From Bacillota bacterium (GTDB taxonomy: Bacteria > Sysuimicrobiota > Sysuimicrobiia > Sysuimicrobiales > Segetimicrobiaceae): a stretch of DNA of 36,084 nucleotides. Where the stretch lies: positions 1-36,084 of the forward strand of contig JAJPJL010000055.1 of assembly GCA_021324255.1 (NCBI GenBank). Reading direction: 5' to 3'. The position numbers were made by a program, and so were the translations under genes. The notes beneath the pieces are model-generated. The model saw only the letters and a program-made list of their open reading frames with translations. It was not told the DNA's origin and searched no databases. Below, piece by piece: positions 9,344 through 16,857 of the stretch (positions are counted from its first letter, which is position 1; the number at the start of each line of letters is the position of its first letter).

Positions 9344-10579
9344 GTCCGCGCGGTCATCACGGGGATTGGGGCGGTCACGCCCGTGGGCCTGTCGGCCCCG
9401 GGGACCTGGGCCAACCTGGTAGCGGGTCAAAGCGGCGTTCGTCCCCTCACCCGCTTCGACGCCTCCCAGTATCCGGTCAGGATCGCGGCCGACGTCCCCG
9501 GGTTCGATCCGCTTTCGGTCATGACCCGGAAGCGCGCGCGCCGGACCGCCCGGTTCGCGCAGTTCGCGGTCGCCGCCGCGCACGAGGCGCTGGCCGACGG
9601 CGCCCTCGCGCTGCGGGACGACCTGCTCGATCGCGTCGGCGTGACCATCGCGACCGCGCTCGGCGGGATCAGTGAGATCGACGCGGAAGCGCCGCGGCTG
9701 TACGGCAGCTCGCCCCACCGCGTCACCCCGTTTCTGCTGCCCATGCTCATCGCGAACATGGCCTCCTCGGCCGTCAGCATTCACTTCGGCATCCGCGGGC
9801 CGTCCAATACCTCGGTGGGCGCGTGCGCGAGCGGCGCGATCGCCCTCGCCGAGGCCCGGCGCTGGCTTCTCGACGGCGACGCGGATTACGTGCTCGCCGG
9901 CGGGACGGAAGCCGCCCTGACGCCGTCCGTGTGGGCCGCGCTGTGCTCGCTCGGCGCGCTCAGCACGCGCAACGACGCGCCCGAGCAGGCCAGCCGCCCG
10001 TTTGATCGGGACCGCGACGGGTTCGTGTACGGCGAAGGCGCGGTCGTGTTTCTGGTGGAACGCGAGGACGTGGCCCGGCGGCGCGAAGCCCGCATCTACG
10101 CCGAGCTCGCCGGCGCGGGGCTCACCAGCGACGCGTACCACGAGACGGCGCCGCGGCGGGACGGTGACGTGGCGGCCGCGGCCATGCGCCAGGCCGTGCA
10201 CAGCGCCGGGGCCGTGCCCGACCAGGTGGATTTGGTCGTCGCGCACGGCACCGGCACGCCGCTCAACGACATCGCCGAGACCCTCGCGATCAAGCAGGCA
10301 CTCGGCGCGCACGCGCGGGCGGCCCTCGTGACCGCGCCGAAGAGCATGGTCGGCCACCTGATCGGCGCCGCCGGCGCGCTCGCGGCCATGGTGGGCGTGC
10401 TCGCGATCCACACCGGCCGGATCCCGCCGACGATCAACCTCGAGCATCCCGATCCCGCCTGCGATCTCGACTACGTCCCGCTCGTCGCACGGCGTGCCCG
10501 CGTAGGGCTGGCCGTCGCGAACGCGTTCGGCTTCGGCGGTCAAAACTCCGTGGTGGCGGTTCGTGCCCACGAGCGGTAG
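9344..10579 (+). CDS. fabF: Beta-ketoacyl-ACP synthase II-like (FabF family), start codon unclear
   Basis: Condensing enzyme of type II fatty acid synthesis. The Cys-His-His triad is complete: SVGACASG (Cys about 161), AHGTGTPLND (His about 301) and KSMVGHLIGAAG (Lys333/His338), numbered from 9344. Full length from 9344 is 411 aa, matching FabF of about 413. The conserved first strand VRAVITGIGAVTP lies upstream of the first canonical start in frame, GTG at 9383. Between the upstream stop (9224-9226) and 9383 there is no ATG, GTG or TTG in this frame. A GGAGGT at 9331-9336 sits 7 nt before GTC at 9344, the best-placed start if it were GTG; CTG at 9329 is another option. Divergent from the pur operon. 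Confidence 0.88.
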   Translation, partial: VRAVITGIGAVTPVGLSAPGTWANLVAGQSGVRPLTRFDASQYPVRIAADVPGFDPLSVMTRKRARRTARFAQFAVAAAHEALADGALALRDDLLDRVGVTIATALGGISEIDAEAPRLYGSSPHRVTPFLLPMLIANMASSAVSIHFGIRGPSNTSVGACASGAIALAEARRWLLDGDADYVLAGGTEAALTPSVWAALCSLGALSTRNDAPEQASRPFDRDRDGFVYGEGAVVFLVEREDVARRREARIYAELAGAGLTSDAYHETAPRRDGDVAAAAMRQAVHSAGAVPDQVDLVVAHGTGTPLNDIAETLAIKQALGAHARAALVTAPKSMVGHLIGAAGALAAMVGVLAIHTGRIPPTINLEHPDPACDLDYVPLVARRARVGLAVANAFGFGGQNSVVAVRAHER

Positions 10580-10703
10580 GACCCGCCGCGCGCGCCACCG
10601 AACTGCATGGCGGGCATCCGGGTCCCGCTCACACTCGACGCCACGAGCGCCCGCGGGTCGCGGGCTGCGGCGATCCCGACACGTGTAGCGAGGAGGCGGA
10701 GCC

Positions 10704-11513
10704 GTGTTCGAAGGGACGTTTCAGGGCAAGGTTGCCCTCGTCACCGGCGCCTCCCGCGGCATCGGGCGGGCGACGGCCGAAACGCTGGCGCGGGGCGGCG
10801 CCGCCGTCGTCGTCCACTACCACCGCAACCAGGCGCTGGCCGAAGGCGTTGCCGCCGCGGTCCTCGAGCGGGGCGGGCGCGCCGTCGCGGCCGGCGCGGA
10901 TTTAGAGAAGCCCGACGAGATCGACCGCCTCTTCGAGCTCGTCGCCGAGCGGTTCGGCGCGCTCGACTTCTTCGTGGCGAACCACGCGGCGACGGCGTTC
11001 AAGACCACGCTGGACGCGAAACCCCACCACCTGCAGCGCACGTTCGACCTCATCCTGCGGTCGCTCGCGCTGTGCGTGCAGCGCGCCGTGCCGCTGATGC
11101 AGGGACGCGAGGCGGCGATCGTCACGATCGGCGGCCAGGGGACCGTGGAGATGCTGCCGCACTATGCGATCCTGGCCTCCGCGAAGGCGGCGCTGGAGAC
11201 GTGGACCCGGTACCTCGCGTATGAGCTCGCCGGGCGCGGCATCACGGCCAACTGCGTGAGCCCGGGTGTGATCTTGACGGATTCGGCGCGGCACTACGGG
11301 GGCGACCGCTTCGCGGAGTTCGACCGCCTGGTCTCCACGTTCGCGCCCGCGGGCCGCATGGGGCAGCCGCAGGACGTCGCGGATGCCGTGGCGTTCCTCT
11401 GTAGCCCGGGAGCGCGGTACATCCTCGGGCAGACGATCGTCGTCGACGGCGGCTTGGGGCTCGTGTCCGCGCCGTTCGAGTTGTTCCGGCGGCGGGGGGA
11501 GGTGCGCGCGTGA
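10704..11513 (+). CDS. fabL: FabL-type enoyl-ACP reductase (short-chain dehydrogenase fold)
   Basis: SDR-fold oxidoreductase, 269 aa, GTG start after an AGGAGG site. The Rossmann motif TGASRGIG is at residues 14-21. The catalytic residues are spaced Y154-x6-K161, not the Y-x3-K of FabG-type ketoreductases. Y-x6-K is the spacing of enoyl reductases FabI and FabL. The stretch after it ([15 protein letters not shown]), the APAGRM motif and the GQTIVVDGG end resemble Bacillus subtilis FabL from memory, while TGxxxGIG argues against FabI. I therefore infer an NAD(P)H-dependent enoyl-ACP (or enoyl-CoA) reductase. It follows the ketosynthase by 124 nt, a gap with no evident signal, and its stop overlaps the next start (GTGA). 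Confidence 0.75.
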   Translation: MFEGTFQGKVALVTGASRGIGRATAETLARGGAAVVVHYHRNQALAEGVAAAVLERGGRAVAAGADLEKPDEIDRLFELVAERFGALDFFVANHAATAFKTTLDAKPHHLQRTFDLILRSLALCVQRAVPLMQGREAAIVTIGGQGTVEMLPHYAILASAKAALETWTRYLAYELAGRGITANCVSPGVILTDSARHYGGDRFAEFDRLVSTFAPAGRMGQPQDVADAVAFLCSPGARYILGQTIVVDGGLGLVSAPFELFRRRGEVRA

Positions 11514-12373
11514 ACAAGGTCATCAGCACCGACCAGGTGATCGCGGAGATCCCAAACGGCGCCACGGTCGCCATCGGGGGCTCGTCGCTGTCGCGCAAGC
11601 CGATGGCGCTGGTCCGGGCGCTCGCGCGGAGCGACCGGCGCGATCTGCGGCTCATCGTCAACGTCGGCGGCCCCGAGGTCGATCTGCTGATCGGCACCGG
11701 CAAGGTGGCGGAAGTGATCTTCGCGTTCGTGGGGTTCGAGGTCATGGGCCTGGCGCCGCACTTCCGGCGCGCCCGCCAGGACGGCGCCCTCAAGTTTCAG
11801 GAGTGGACGGAATATACGGTGATGGCCGGGCTCGACGCGGCGATCAAGCGCGTGCCGTTTCTTCCGACGCACTCGACCCTCGGCACGGACGTCCTGCGGC
11901 ACAGCGCCGCGTTCACGACGATCCAGGACCCGTTTCACGGCGAAACGCTCGTCGCGGTGCCGGCCCTGCGGCCGGACGTGGCGCTCCTGCATGTCAATCT
12001 CGCGGATCCCCAGGGCAACGGCGTCGTCCTCGGCGACGGCCACATGGACGCGCTGTGCGCCAAGGCGGCCCGCAAGACGTTCCTGTCCGCGGAGCAGATC
12101 CTCCTCCCCGAGCGCCTGCAGACGTACGGCCGCGACGTGCACATCTTCCGCACCATGGTCACCGGGGTCGTGGAGGCGCCGTGGGGGGCGCACTTCACCG
12201 GGTGCGCGCCGGAGTACCGGGCGGACCTGCAGCACGTCCAGGAGTACCTCGGGGCCGCGCGCGACGGCGCCGGCTGGCACGAGTATCTGGAACGGTACGT
12301 CTACGTGAATCACCGCGACTACGTGCGCGCGCTCGGCGGCGAGCGGACGCTCGGTGAGCGGCTGCGAGTCTAG
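11510..12373 (+). CDS. Family I CoA-transferase, subunit A (GctA/IpdA-like)
   Basis: 287 aa alpha subunit of a two-subunit CoA-transferase. The N terminus [20 protein letters not shown] is the usual family I start, with the glycine-rich turn GGSSLSRKP. The central [21 protein letters not shown] and [15 protein letters not shown] patterns fit the GctA/IpdA branch (glutaconate CoA-transferase; in actinobacteria IpdA of sterol ring degradation). The GTG start overlaps the upstream reductase stop, with GGGGGGAGGTG before it. Substrate is unknown; the catalytic glutamate should be on subunit B. Unlike most such pairs, subunit B does not follow at once but after 251 nt. Confidence 0.82.
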   Translation: MNKVISTDQVIAEIPNGATVAIGGSSLSRKPMALVRALARSDRRDLRLIVNVGGPEVDLLIGTGKVAEVIFAFVGFEVMGLAPHFRRARQDGALKFQEWTEYTVMAGLDAAIKRVPFLPTHSTLGTDVLRHSAAFTTIQDPFHGETLVAVPALRPDVALLHVNLADPQGNGVVLGDGHMDALCAKAARKTFLSAEQILLPERLQTYGRDVHIFRTMVTGVVEAPWGAHFTGCAPEYRADLQHVQEYLGAARDGAGWHEYLERYVYVNHRDYVRALGGERTLGERLRV

Positions 12374-12624
12374 TGGAGCGTCTTTGATGTTTGACGAGGG
12401 TAGTTGGGCCGGCCGGATCTGCTCGGAGCGGGCGTTCGACGCCCGCGGTGCGCACGTGTGCCTCCGCATTTTCGCTTGTGCGGCGGACAAAGCGACAACG
12501 CGGAATCGGGTAGGCGTCGGTCCGCTGAGCGAAGGGCAGGTCCGGCCGGCTCGAACCCTTGCCGGAGTGCGTGCTGCAACGATGCGGTGACAAGGGCACG
12601 GCGACGAGACCGAAGGAGGATCCC
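12374..12624 (+). other. 251-bp structured spacer between CoA-transferase subunit genes
   Basis: No convincing ORF. It contains a tight hairpin at 12428-12446 (GCGGGCG/CGCCCGC around TTCGA), a second potential hairpin where CCGCA and TGCGG pair around TTTTCGCTTG, and dispersed repeat copy C at 12541. The stretch from about 12406 to 12446 also has a CCGGCCGG-n-CGGAGC-GGGCG layout like the repeat and may be a decayed copy. The last bases hold the AAGGAGG ribosome binding site of subunit B. It could be an inserted non-autonomous element or a leader controlling subunit B. Confidence 0.5.
12541..12568 (+). repeat. Dispersed intergenic repeat, copy C
   Basis: The 28-bp core matches copy B (19577) at 24 of 28 positions by hand count, including the contiguous block GAACCCTTG. 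TCCGGC and GCCGGA arms flank a 14-nt loop. Downstream similarity fades, with only a GCAA...GATGCG remnant. Sense orientation relative to the flanking CoA-transferase genes. Confidence 0.6.
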
Positions 12625-13470
12625 ATGACCGAGTACAGCGTCGACGAGCAGATCATCACGTGCATGGCGCGCGAGCTGCGCGGCGAGTACCTGGTGAGCT
12701 CGGTGACCGCGTTCGGGTCGCTCGCCGCCCACCTGGCGAAGAGCACGCACGCGCCTGACCTCGCGGTGCTGTCGACGCCGGAGTCGGGCATGGACGCCGT
12801 GCCGCTGCCGACCCTGTCGCTGGGCCAGTTCCTGACCGAAAACCAGCGCGCGATCCCGCTGACCATGGAGGACATCTTCGACGCGATCTTCACCGACCGG
12901 TTCCGCATCTGGATCAACCCGGCGCAGATCGACCAGCACGGCAACGTCAACATCTCCGTCATCGGCGCGTGGGACAGGCCCAAGGTCGCGCTGGTGGGCT
13001 CGCGGGGCATCCCCGAGGACACGAGCCACCTCTCGCAGGGCCTGTACTACCTGACGCAGCACACACCGCGCACGGTCGTCGAGCACGTCGACTTCATCAG
13101 CGGCGCGGGCTACAACCCGGAGCGGCGCAAGACGCTCGACGGCCACGGCGCCCCCACGTGCCTGGTCACGAACCTGGGGGTGTTCGGCTGGGACCCGGAG
13201 TCGGGCCGGATGTTCGCGCGCAGCCTGCACCGGGGCGTCACCCCGGACACGGTGCGCGAGGCGACCGGATTTGCGATCGAGCTCGGCTCTCGGATCCCGA
13301 CGACGGAGCCGCCGACGGCGGAGGAGACGGCGATCATCCACGCCGCCGACCCCCTCGAGGTCCGCAAACTCGAGCTGCTCTCCGGGAAGGAAGCGGCGGA
13401 GAAATTCGCCGCCATCTACGAACGCGAGCGGCAGGCGCTGCACGCCGCCTGGCCCCGCCGCCGGCAGTAG
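12625..13470 (+). CDS. Family I CoA-transferase, subunit B (GctB/IpdB-like)
   Basis: 281 aa beta subunit, ATG preceded by AAGGAGGA. The segment LAVLSTPESGMDA carries Glu53 in an E-S-G context, matching the position of the catalytic glutamate of family I beta subunits that forms the acyl-glutamyl anhydride. FRIWINPAQIDQHGNVNISVIG and GSRGIPEDTSHLSQGLYYLTQHTPRTVVEHVDF are typical of this branch. The C-terminal helix is charged and ends in Arg/Gln. With subunit A it should form an active transferase, or a thioester hydrolase/lyase as in the IpdAB group; the acyl substrate cannot be read from sequence. Confidence 0.82.
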   Translation: MTEYSVDEQIITCMARELRGEYLVSSVTAFGSLAAHLAKSTHAPDLAVLSTPESGMDAVPLPTLSLGQFLTENQRAIPLTMEDIFDAIFTDRFRIWINPAQIDQHGNVNISVIGAWDRPKVALVGSRGIPEDTSHLSQGLYYLTQHTPRTVVEHVDFISGAGYNPERRKTLDGHGAPTCLVTNLGVFGWDPESGRMFARSLHRGVTPDTVREATGFAIELGSRIPTTEPPTAEETAIIHAADPLEVRKLELLSGKEAAEKFAAIYERERQALHAAWPRRRQ

Positions 13471-13478
13471 CGGGCTCG

Positions 13479-14255
13479 GTGGATTTCGCGGTCCCGGGAT
13501 CGCTGCGCGGCCGGCGCGCGGCCGTGACGGGCGGCGGCCGCGGCATCGGCCGTGCGACGGCGCTGCGGCTGGCCGGTCTCGGCGCCGACGTCGCGGTCAT
13601 CGCCCGGACGGAGGCCGAGATCGCCCGCGTCGCCGCCGATGTCGAGGAGCGGGGCGTGCGGGGCCTCGCCCTGGCCGCCGACCTGACCACGTCCGCGGCA
13701 TGCCGGGCGGCCGTCGAGCGGGTGACCCGCACGCTCGGCGGGCTGGAGATCCTCGTCAACAACGCCGGGTGGACGCTGACGAGCGCGTTTCTCGACGAGG
13801 ACGAGGCCTACTGGCGGCGCGTCGTGGACGCGAACTTCTGGAGCACCGTGTTTTGCAGCCGCGCCGCGCTGGAATGGATGACCGCGCACGGCGGAGGGAC
13901 GATCGTGAACGTGGCCAGCGACGCTGGGCGCGTCGGCACCGCGGGGGAGGCGATCTACTCCGCGGCCAAAGGCGGCGTCATCGCGTTGACCCGGTCGCTC
14001 GCGCGGGAAATGGCGCGCCATCAGGTGCGCGTCAACTGCGTCTGCCCCGGGCCGACCGAGACGGCGGTGCTGACGGAGAACCAGAGCGATCCCGCGCACG
14101 CCGGGAAGATCGAGCGGATGATCCGGCTGATCCCCATGCGCCGCGTGGCGCAGCCCGAGGAGATCGCCGACGCGATCGTGTTTTTCGCGAGCGACGCCTC
14201 GCGGTACGTGACGGGTCAGGTGCTCAGCGTCTCCGGCGGGCTGACGATGGTGTAG
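13479..14255 (+). CDS. Short-chain dehydrogenase/reductase (FabG-like)
   Basis: 258 aa classical SDR. Cofactor motif TGGGRGIGRA near residue 18, NNAG at the middle of the fold, the serine in NVASDAG and active-site AIYSAAKGG giving Y-x3-K, then PGPTETAV. This is ketoreductase-type spacing, unlike the FabL-like enzyme upstream, so the two SDRs probably do different steps: 3-ketoacyl reduction here, enoyl reduction there. The GTG start at 13479 lies 8 nt after the CoA-transferase stop; the frame is open upstream by chance. It could also be a hydroxyacyl-CoA dehydrogenase of the BadH kind. Confidence 0.82.
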   Translation: MDFAVPGSLRGRRAAVTGGGRGIGRATALRLAGLGADVAVIARTEAEIARVAADVEERGVRGLALAADLTTSAACRAAVERVTRTLGGLEILVNNAGWTLTSAFLDEDEAYWRRVVDANFWSTVFCSRAALEWMTAHGGGTIVNVASDAGRVGTAGEAIYSAAKGGVIALTRSLAREMARHQVRVNCVCPGPTETAVLTENQSDPAHAGKIERMIRLIPMRRVAQPEEIADAIVFFASDASRYVTGQVLSVSGGLTMV

Positions 14256-14259
14256 GCAG

Positions 14260-15312
14260 ATGGCGGTGAACGGCGGGCCGATCCGCATCGCAGTGGACTG
14301 CATGGGCGGCGACCGGGCGCCGGGCGAGATCGTCGCGGGCGCGCTGGCGGCCGCGCGCGCCCACGGGCTCTCCCTGCTCCTCGTCGGCATCCCGGAGGCC
14401 GTGGCCCCGCTCCTGCCCCACGAGCCGTCTGCCGCGGGCGCGGATCCGGCGAGCCGGACGGTGGAGCTGGTGCCCAGCGACCGCGCGGTGCCGGAGGGGG
14501 CGCCGCCCCTCGCGACGCTCCGGGCGATGCCGAACGCGTCGATGTCGGTGACGATGCGGCTGATCCGGCAGGGCCGCGCGGATGCCGCGATCAGCGCGGG
14601 CAGCACCGGGCCGACGTTGCTGGCGGCGATCCGCGAGATCGGGATGATCGAAGGCGTCCGGCGCGCCTGCGTCGGGCGGCAGATCCTGGAGATCCACCCG
14701 GAGACGTTCCTGATCGACCTCGGGCCGACGATCGACTGCGAGGCGCACCACCTGGTCGAGTTCGCCGTGATGGGCACGACGTACATGCGGGTCTTCGGCG
14801 GCGTGGCGGAGCCCACGGTCGCGCTCCTCAGCAACGGCCGCGAGCCCGGCAAGGGCAACAAGGTCGTCAAGCAGGCGGCGGATCTCCTGGCGCGCAGCGG
14901 CCTCCGCTTCGTCGGGCTCCTGGAGGGGCACCACCTGATGGCCGGGGAGGCCAACGTCGTCGTGTGCGACGGGTTCGTCGGCAACGCGGTGCTCAAGACC
15001 GTGGAAGGGCTCGGCCGCGAGGCCGCGGCGTGGCTCCGGCGCGAGCTCGACGGGGTCGTCCCGGCCGCCCGGGCGGACGAGATCGCCCGGCGGCTGGTCG
15101 CGTGGACCAACCCCATCGACCTCCAAGGCAGCCTCCCGCTGCTCGGCGTCCGCGGCAACGTGGTGATGGCCCACGGCGCGTCGGATCGGACGGCGATCCA
15201 AGCGGCGATCGGGCAGGCCGTGGACGCGGTGCGCGGCGGCTTTGTCGAACGGCTGCGCGCGGCGCTCGGCGATATGCGCGAGCACCTCGGCCGCACCACG
15301 ACGCGCTCCTAG
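14260..15312 (+). CDS. plsX: Phosphate acyltransferase PlsX
   Basis: Makes acyl-phosphate from acyl-ACP for phospholipid synthesis by PlsY; peripheral membrane enzyme. 350 aa, normal length. Motifs: IRIAVDCMGGDRAPGEIVAGAL at the N terminus, AAISAGSTGPTLLAA in the middle, ALLSNGREPGKGNKVVKQA, and VVVCDGFVGNAVLKTVEG. It starts ATG 4 nt after the upstream SDR stop, so it is operonic. PlsX links this cluster to acyl-ACP metabolism and suggests the ketosynthase and reductases feed membrane lipid synthesis. Confidence 0.92.
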   Translation: MAVNGGPIRIAVDCMGGDRAPGEIVAGALAAARAHGLSLLLVGIPEAVAPLLPHEPSAAGADPASRTVELVPSDRAVPEGAPPLATLRAMPNASMSVTMRLIRQGRADAAISAGSTGPTLLAAIREIGMIEGVRRACVGRQILEIHPETFLIDLGPTIDCEAHHLVEFAVMGTTYMRVFGGVAEPTVALLSNGREPGKGNKVVKQAADLLARSGLRFVGLLEGHHLMAGEANVVVCDGFVGNAVLKTVEGLGREAAAWLRRELDGVVPAARADEIARRLVAWTNPIDLQGSLPLLGVRGNVVMAHGASDRTAIQAAIGQAVDAVRGGFVERLRAALGDMREHLGRTTTRS

Positions 15313-15342
15313 GGCCGCGCCTCGGGCGCACGAGGGTGGACG

Positions 15343-15387
15343 GGCCGGCCGAGCCGCGGACCCATGCCGCAGCCCGGCCGTGACGCG
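15343..15387 (+). repeat. Dispersed intergenic repeat, copy D (divergent)
   Basis: In the 100-nt spacer after plsX. Compared with copy A it shares GGCCG, then after a 3-nt insertion CGCGGACCC-TGCCG-AGCC with few changes, and a trailing TGACGCG like the GACGC of the others. Same plus-strand orientation. The weakest of the four copies, since random similarity is easier in such GC-rich DNA. Confidence 0.45.
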
Positions 15388-15412
15388 CCCGCGCAGGCGA
15401 AGGGAGAGGACG

Positions 15413-15952
15413 ATGGATCGACCGGCACCCGAACCGCCGCAATTCCCAGCCGGGGCGTACGAGGTCCCCGGCGACTACGAGGATGGACGCCTCCGCGCCC
15501 AGATCGCGGAGATCGAGCATGCGCCGGTGCGGCTGCGGGCGGCGGTGGCCGGCCTCGCCGGGGATCAACTCGGCGCGGTGTACCGGAACTGGTCGATTCG
15601 GCAGATCGTGCACCATATCGCCGACAGCCATCTCAACGGCTACATCCGGTTCAGGCTGGCGCTCACGGAGGAACGGCCGACGATCAAGCCCTATGACGAG
15701 AGCAGTTGGGCGCGCCTGGAGGATGCGCTCACCGCCGACGTGGAACCATCACTGCGGCTGCTGGAGGGTGTCCACGCCCGGTGGGTACACCTGGCGCGAT
15801 CGCTTCCCCGGGACGCGTGGCTTCGGGCCTTCTATCATCCCGAGAGCCGGGAGACGGTGCCGCTGTGGCGTCACCTCGACCAGTACGCCTGGCACGGGCG
15901 GCATCACACGCAACAGATCGTCTGGGTGAGGGAGCACCGGCTCACGCCATAG
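15413..15952 (+). CDS. DinB/YfiT-family putative metal-dependent hydrolase or thiol transferase
   Basis: 179 aa, ATG after AGGGAGAGG. The four-helix DinB fold is supported by the metal-ligand pattern: RQIVHHIADSH (His67) and DQYAWHGRHHTQQI (His161 and His165), a spacing like Bacillus subtilis YfiT. The segment YIRFRLALTEERPTIKPYDE also matches the YfiT subgroup. Members bind Zn or Ni and some transfer bacillithiol or mycothiol; the thiol used here is unknown. It follows plsX by 100 nt containing repeat copy D, so cotranscription is uncertain. Confidence 0.82.
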   Translation: MDRPAPEPPQFPAGAYEVPGDYEDGRLRAQIAEIEHAPVRLRAAVAGLAGDQLGAVYRNWSIRQIVHHIADSHLNGYIRFRLALTEERPTIKPYDESSWARLEDALTADVEPSLRLLEGVHARWVHLARSLPRDAWLRAFYHPESRETVPLWRHLDQYAWHGRHHTQQIVWVREHRLTP

Positions 15953-16096
15953 GCCGCGCCGCTCGTGCCGGCCTGCGGGGAATCATCCGACGGGTGCCCC
16001 GAGCCGCGGGGCGCAGCCCGTTGGCCGTCTGCACGCCGGCGCCGGCCGGCCCCGGCGGCGAGCGCCGCCGACACGCAACACCGTGGGGGACCATCG

Positions 16097-16813
16097 ATGC
16101 GACTGTACATCATGCAACTCGGCATCAACCCGGCGGCGGGGTCGCCGTACCCGGGGTACCTGATCCAGGTCGGCGACGGCACGAACGTCCTCGTGGACAC
16201 CGGCTTCGGCCCGAAGATGGTCGAGGTGAGCCGCCAGCCGGGCCATCAGGGCGCCCGGATCACCGAGGACGACCTCGTCGTCAACCAGCTGGCCCGCATC
16301 GGCGTCCGCCCCGAGGACATCACCCACCTCGTCGCGACGCACTTCGACGGGGATCACGCGGGGTGCCTCACCGCTTTTCCGCGCGCGGAGATCGTCGTCC
16401 AGCGACGTCACTACGAGACCGCGAAGTCGGGCCACCCGCGCTTCGCAGGCACGCGCGAGCAGTGGGACGATCCCCGGCTGCGGTACCGCCTCGTCGACGG
16501 CGACACCACGTTGCTCCCCGGCATCGAGCTCATCGAGACGAGCGGCCACGTGCCGGGGCATCAATCCGTGCTCGTCCGGCTGCCCAAGACCGGTCCGGTC
16601 CTGCTCGCCATCGACGCGATCGCCCGCGCGCTCGGGGACCACACGCCCGAGACGCGGCCCATGGGACCATACGATCTGGACGAGGCGGGGACCCGCGCCA
16701 GCACGCGCAAGCTCGTGGACCTCGCGGCGCGCGAGGGCGTCAAGCTGATCGTCTACGGACACGATCCCGAGGAGTGGAAGAAGCTCAAGAAGGCGCCGGA
16801 GTTCTACGCCTAG
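16097..16813 (+). CDS. Metallo-beta-lactamase-fold hydrolase (N-acyl homoserine lactonase-like family)
   Basis: 238 aa. The first metal motif reads THFDGDHAG: His82, Asp84, Asp86, His87, i.e. H-x-D-x-D-H with Asp where most family members have the second His. Other expected ligands are present: GHVPGH (His151/155), Asp173 in AIDAI, and His222 in VYGHDPEEW. The layout (LVDTGFGP near residue 33, GHVPGHQSV, terminal YGHD) fits the AttM/AiiA-like lactonase branch, though many members are not quorum-quenching enzymes. The ATG at 16097 is chosen because homologues start with a short strand like MRLYIMQLG; the frame is open further upstream. Convergent with fdhD. Confidence 0.8.
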   Translation: MRLYIMQLGINPAAGSPYPGYLIQVGDGTNVLVDTGFGPKMVEVSRQPGHQGARITEDDLVVNQLARIGVRPEDITHLVATHFDGDHAGCLTAFPRAEIVVQRRHYETAKSGHPRFAGTREQWDDPRLRYRLVDGDTTLLPGIELIETSGHVPGHQSVLVRLPKTGPVLLAIDAIARALGDHTPETRPMGPYDLDEAGTRASTRKLVDLAAREGVKLIVYGHDPEEWKKLKKAPEFYA

Positions 16814-16840
16814 CGGGAGCAGCGCTGGAAGGCGGCGGAC

Positions 16841-16855
16841 GCGCCGGGCCGGCGC
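16841..16855. terminator. Possible short hairpin between convergent genes
   Basis: GCGCCGGGCCGGCGC is a near-perfect palindrome in the 44-bp gap between the convergent hydrolase and fdhD genes. There is no T-run on either side, so this is only a candidate bidirectional terminator; such GC palindromes arise easily here. Confidence 0.25.
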
Positions 16856-16857
16856 GA

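Noticed and set aside
12541-12575. tRNA-like T-loop (GGTTCGAGCC on the minus strand) in the repeat
   Set aside because: The flanks do not form a T-stem and no acceptor, D or anticodon arm can be drawn.
12354-12590. 78-codon ORF in the CoA-transferase spacer
   Set aside because: No ribosome binding site, begins inside subunit A, no recognisable motif, and covers the hairpin and repeat.
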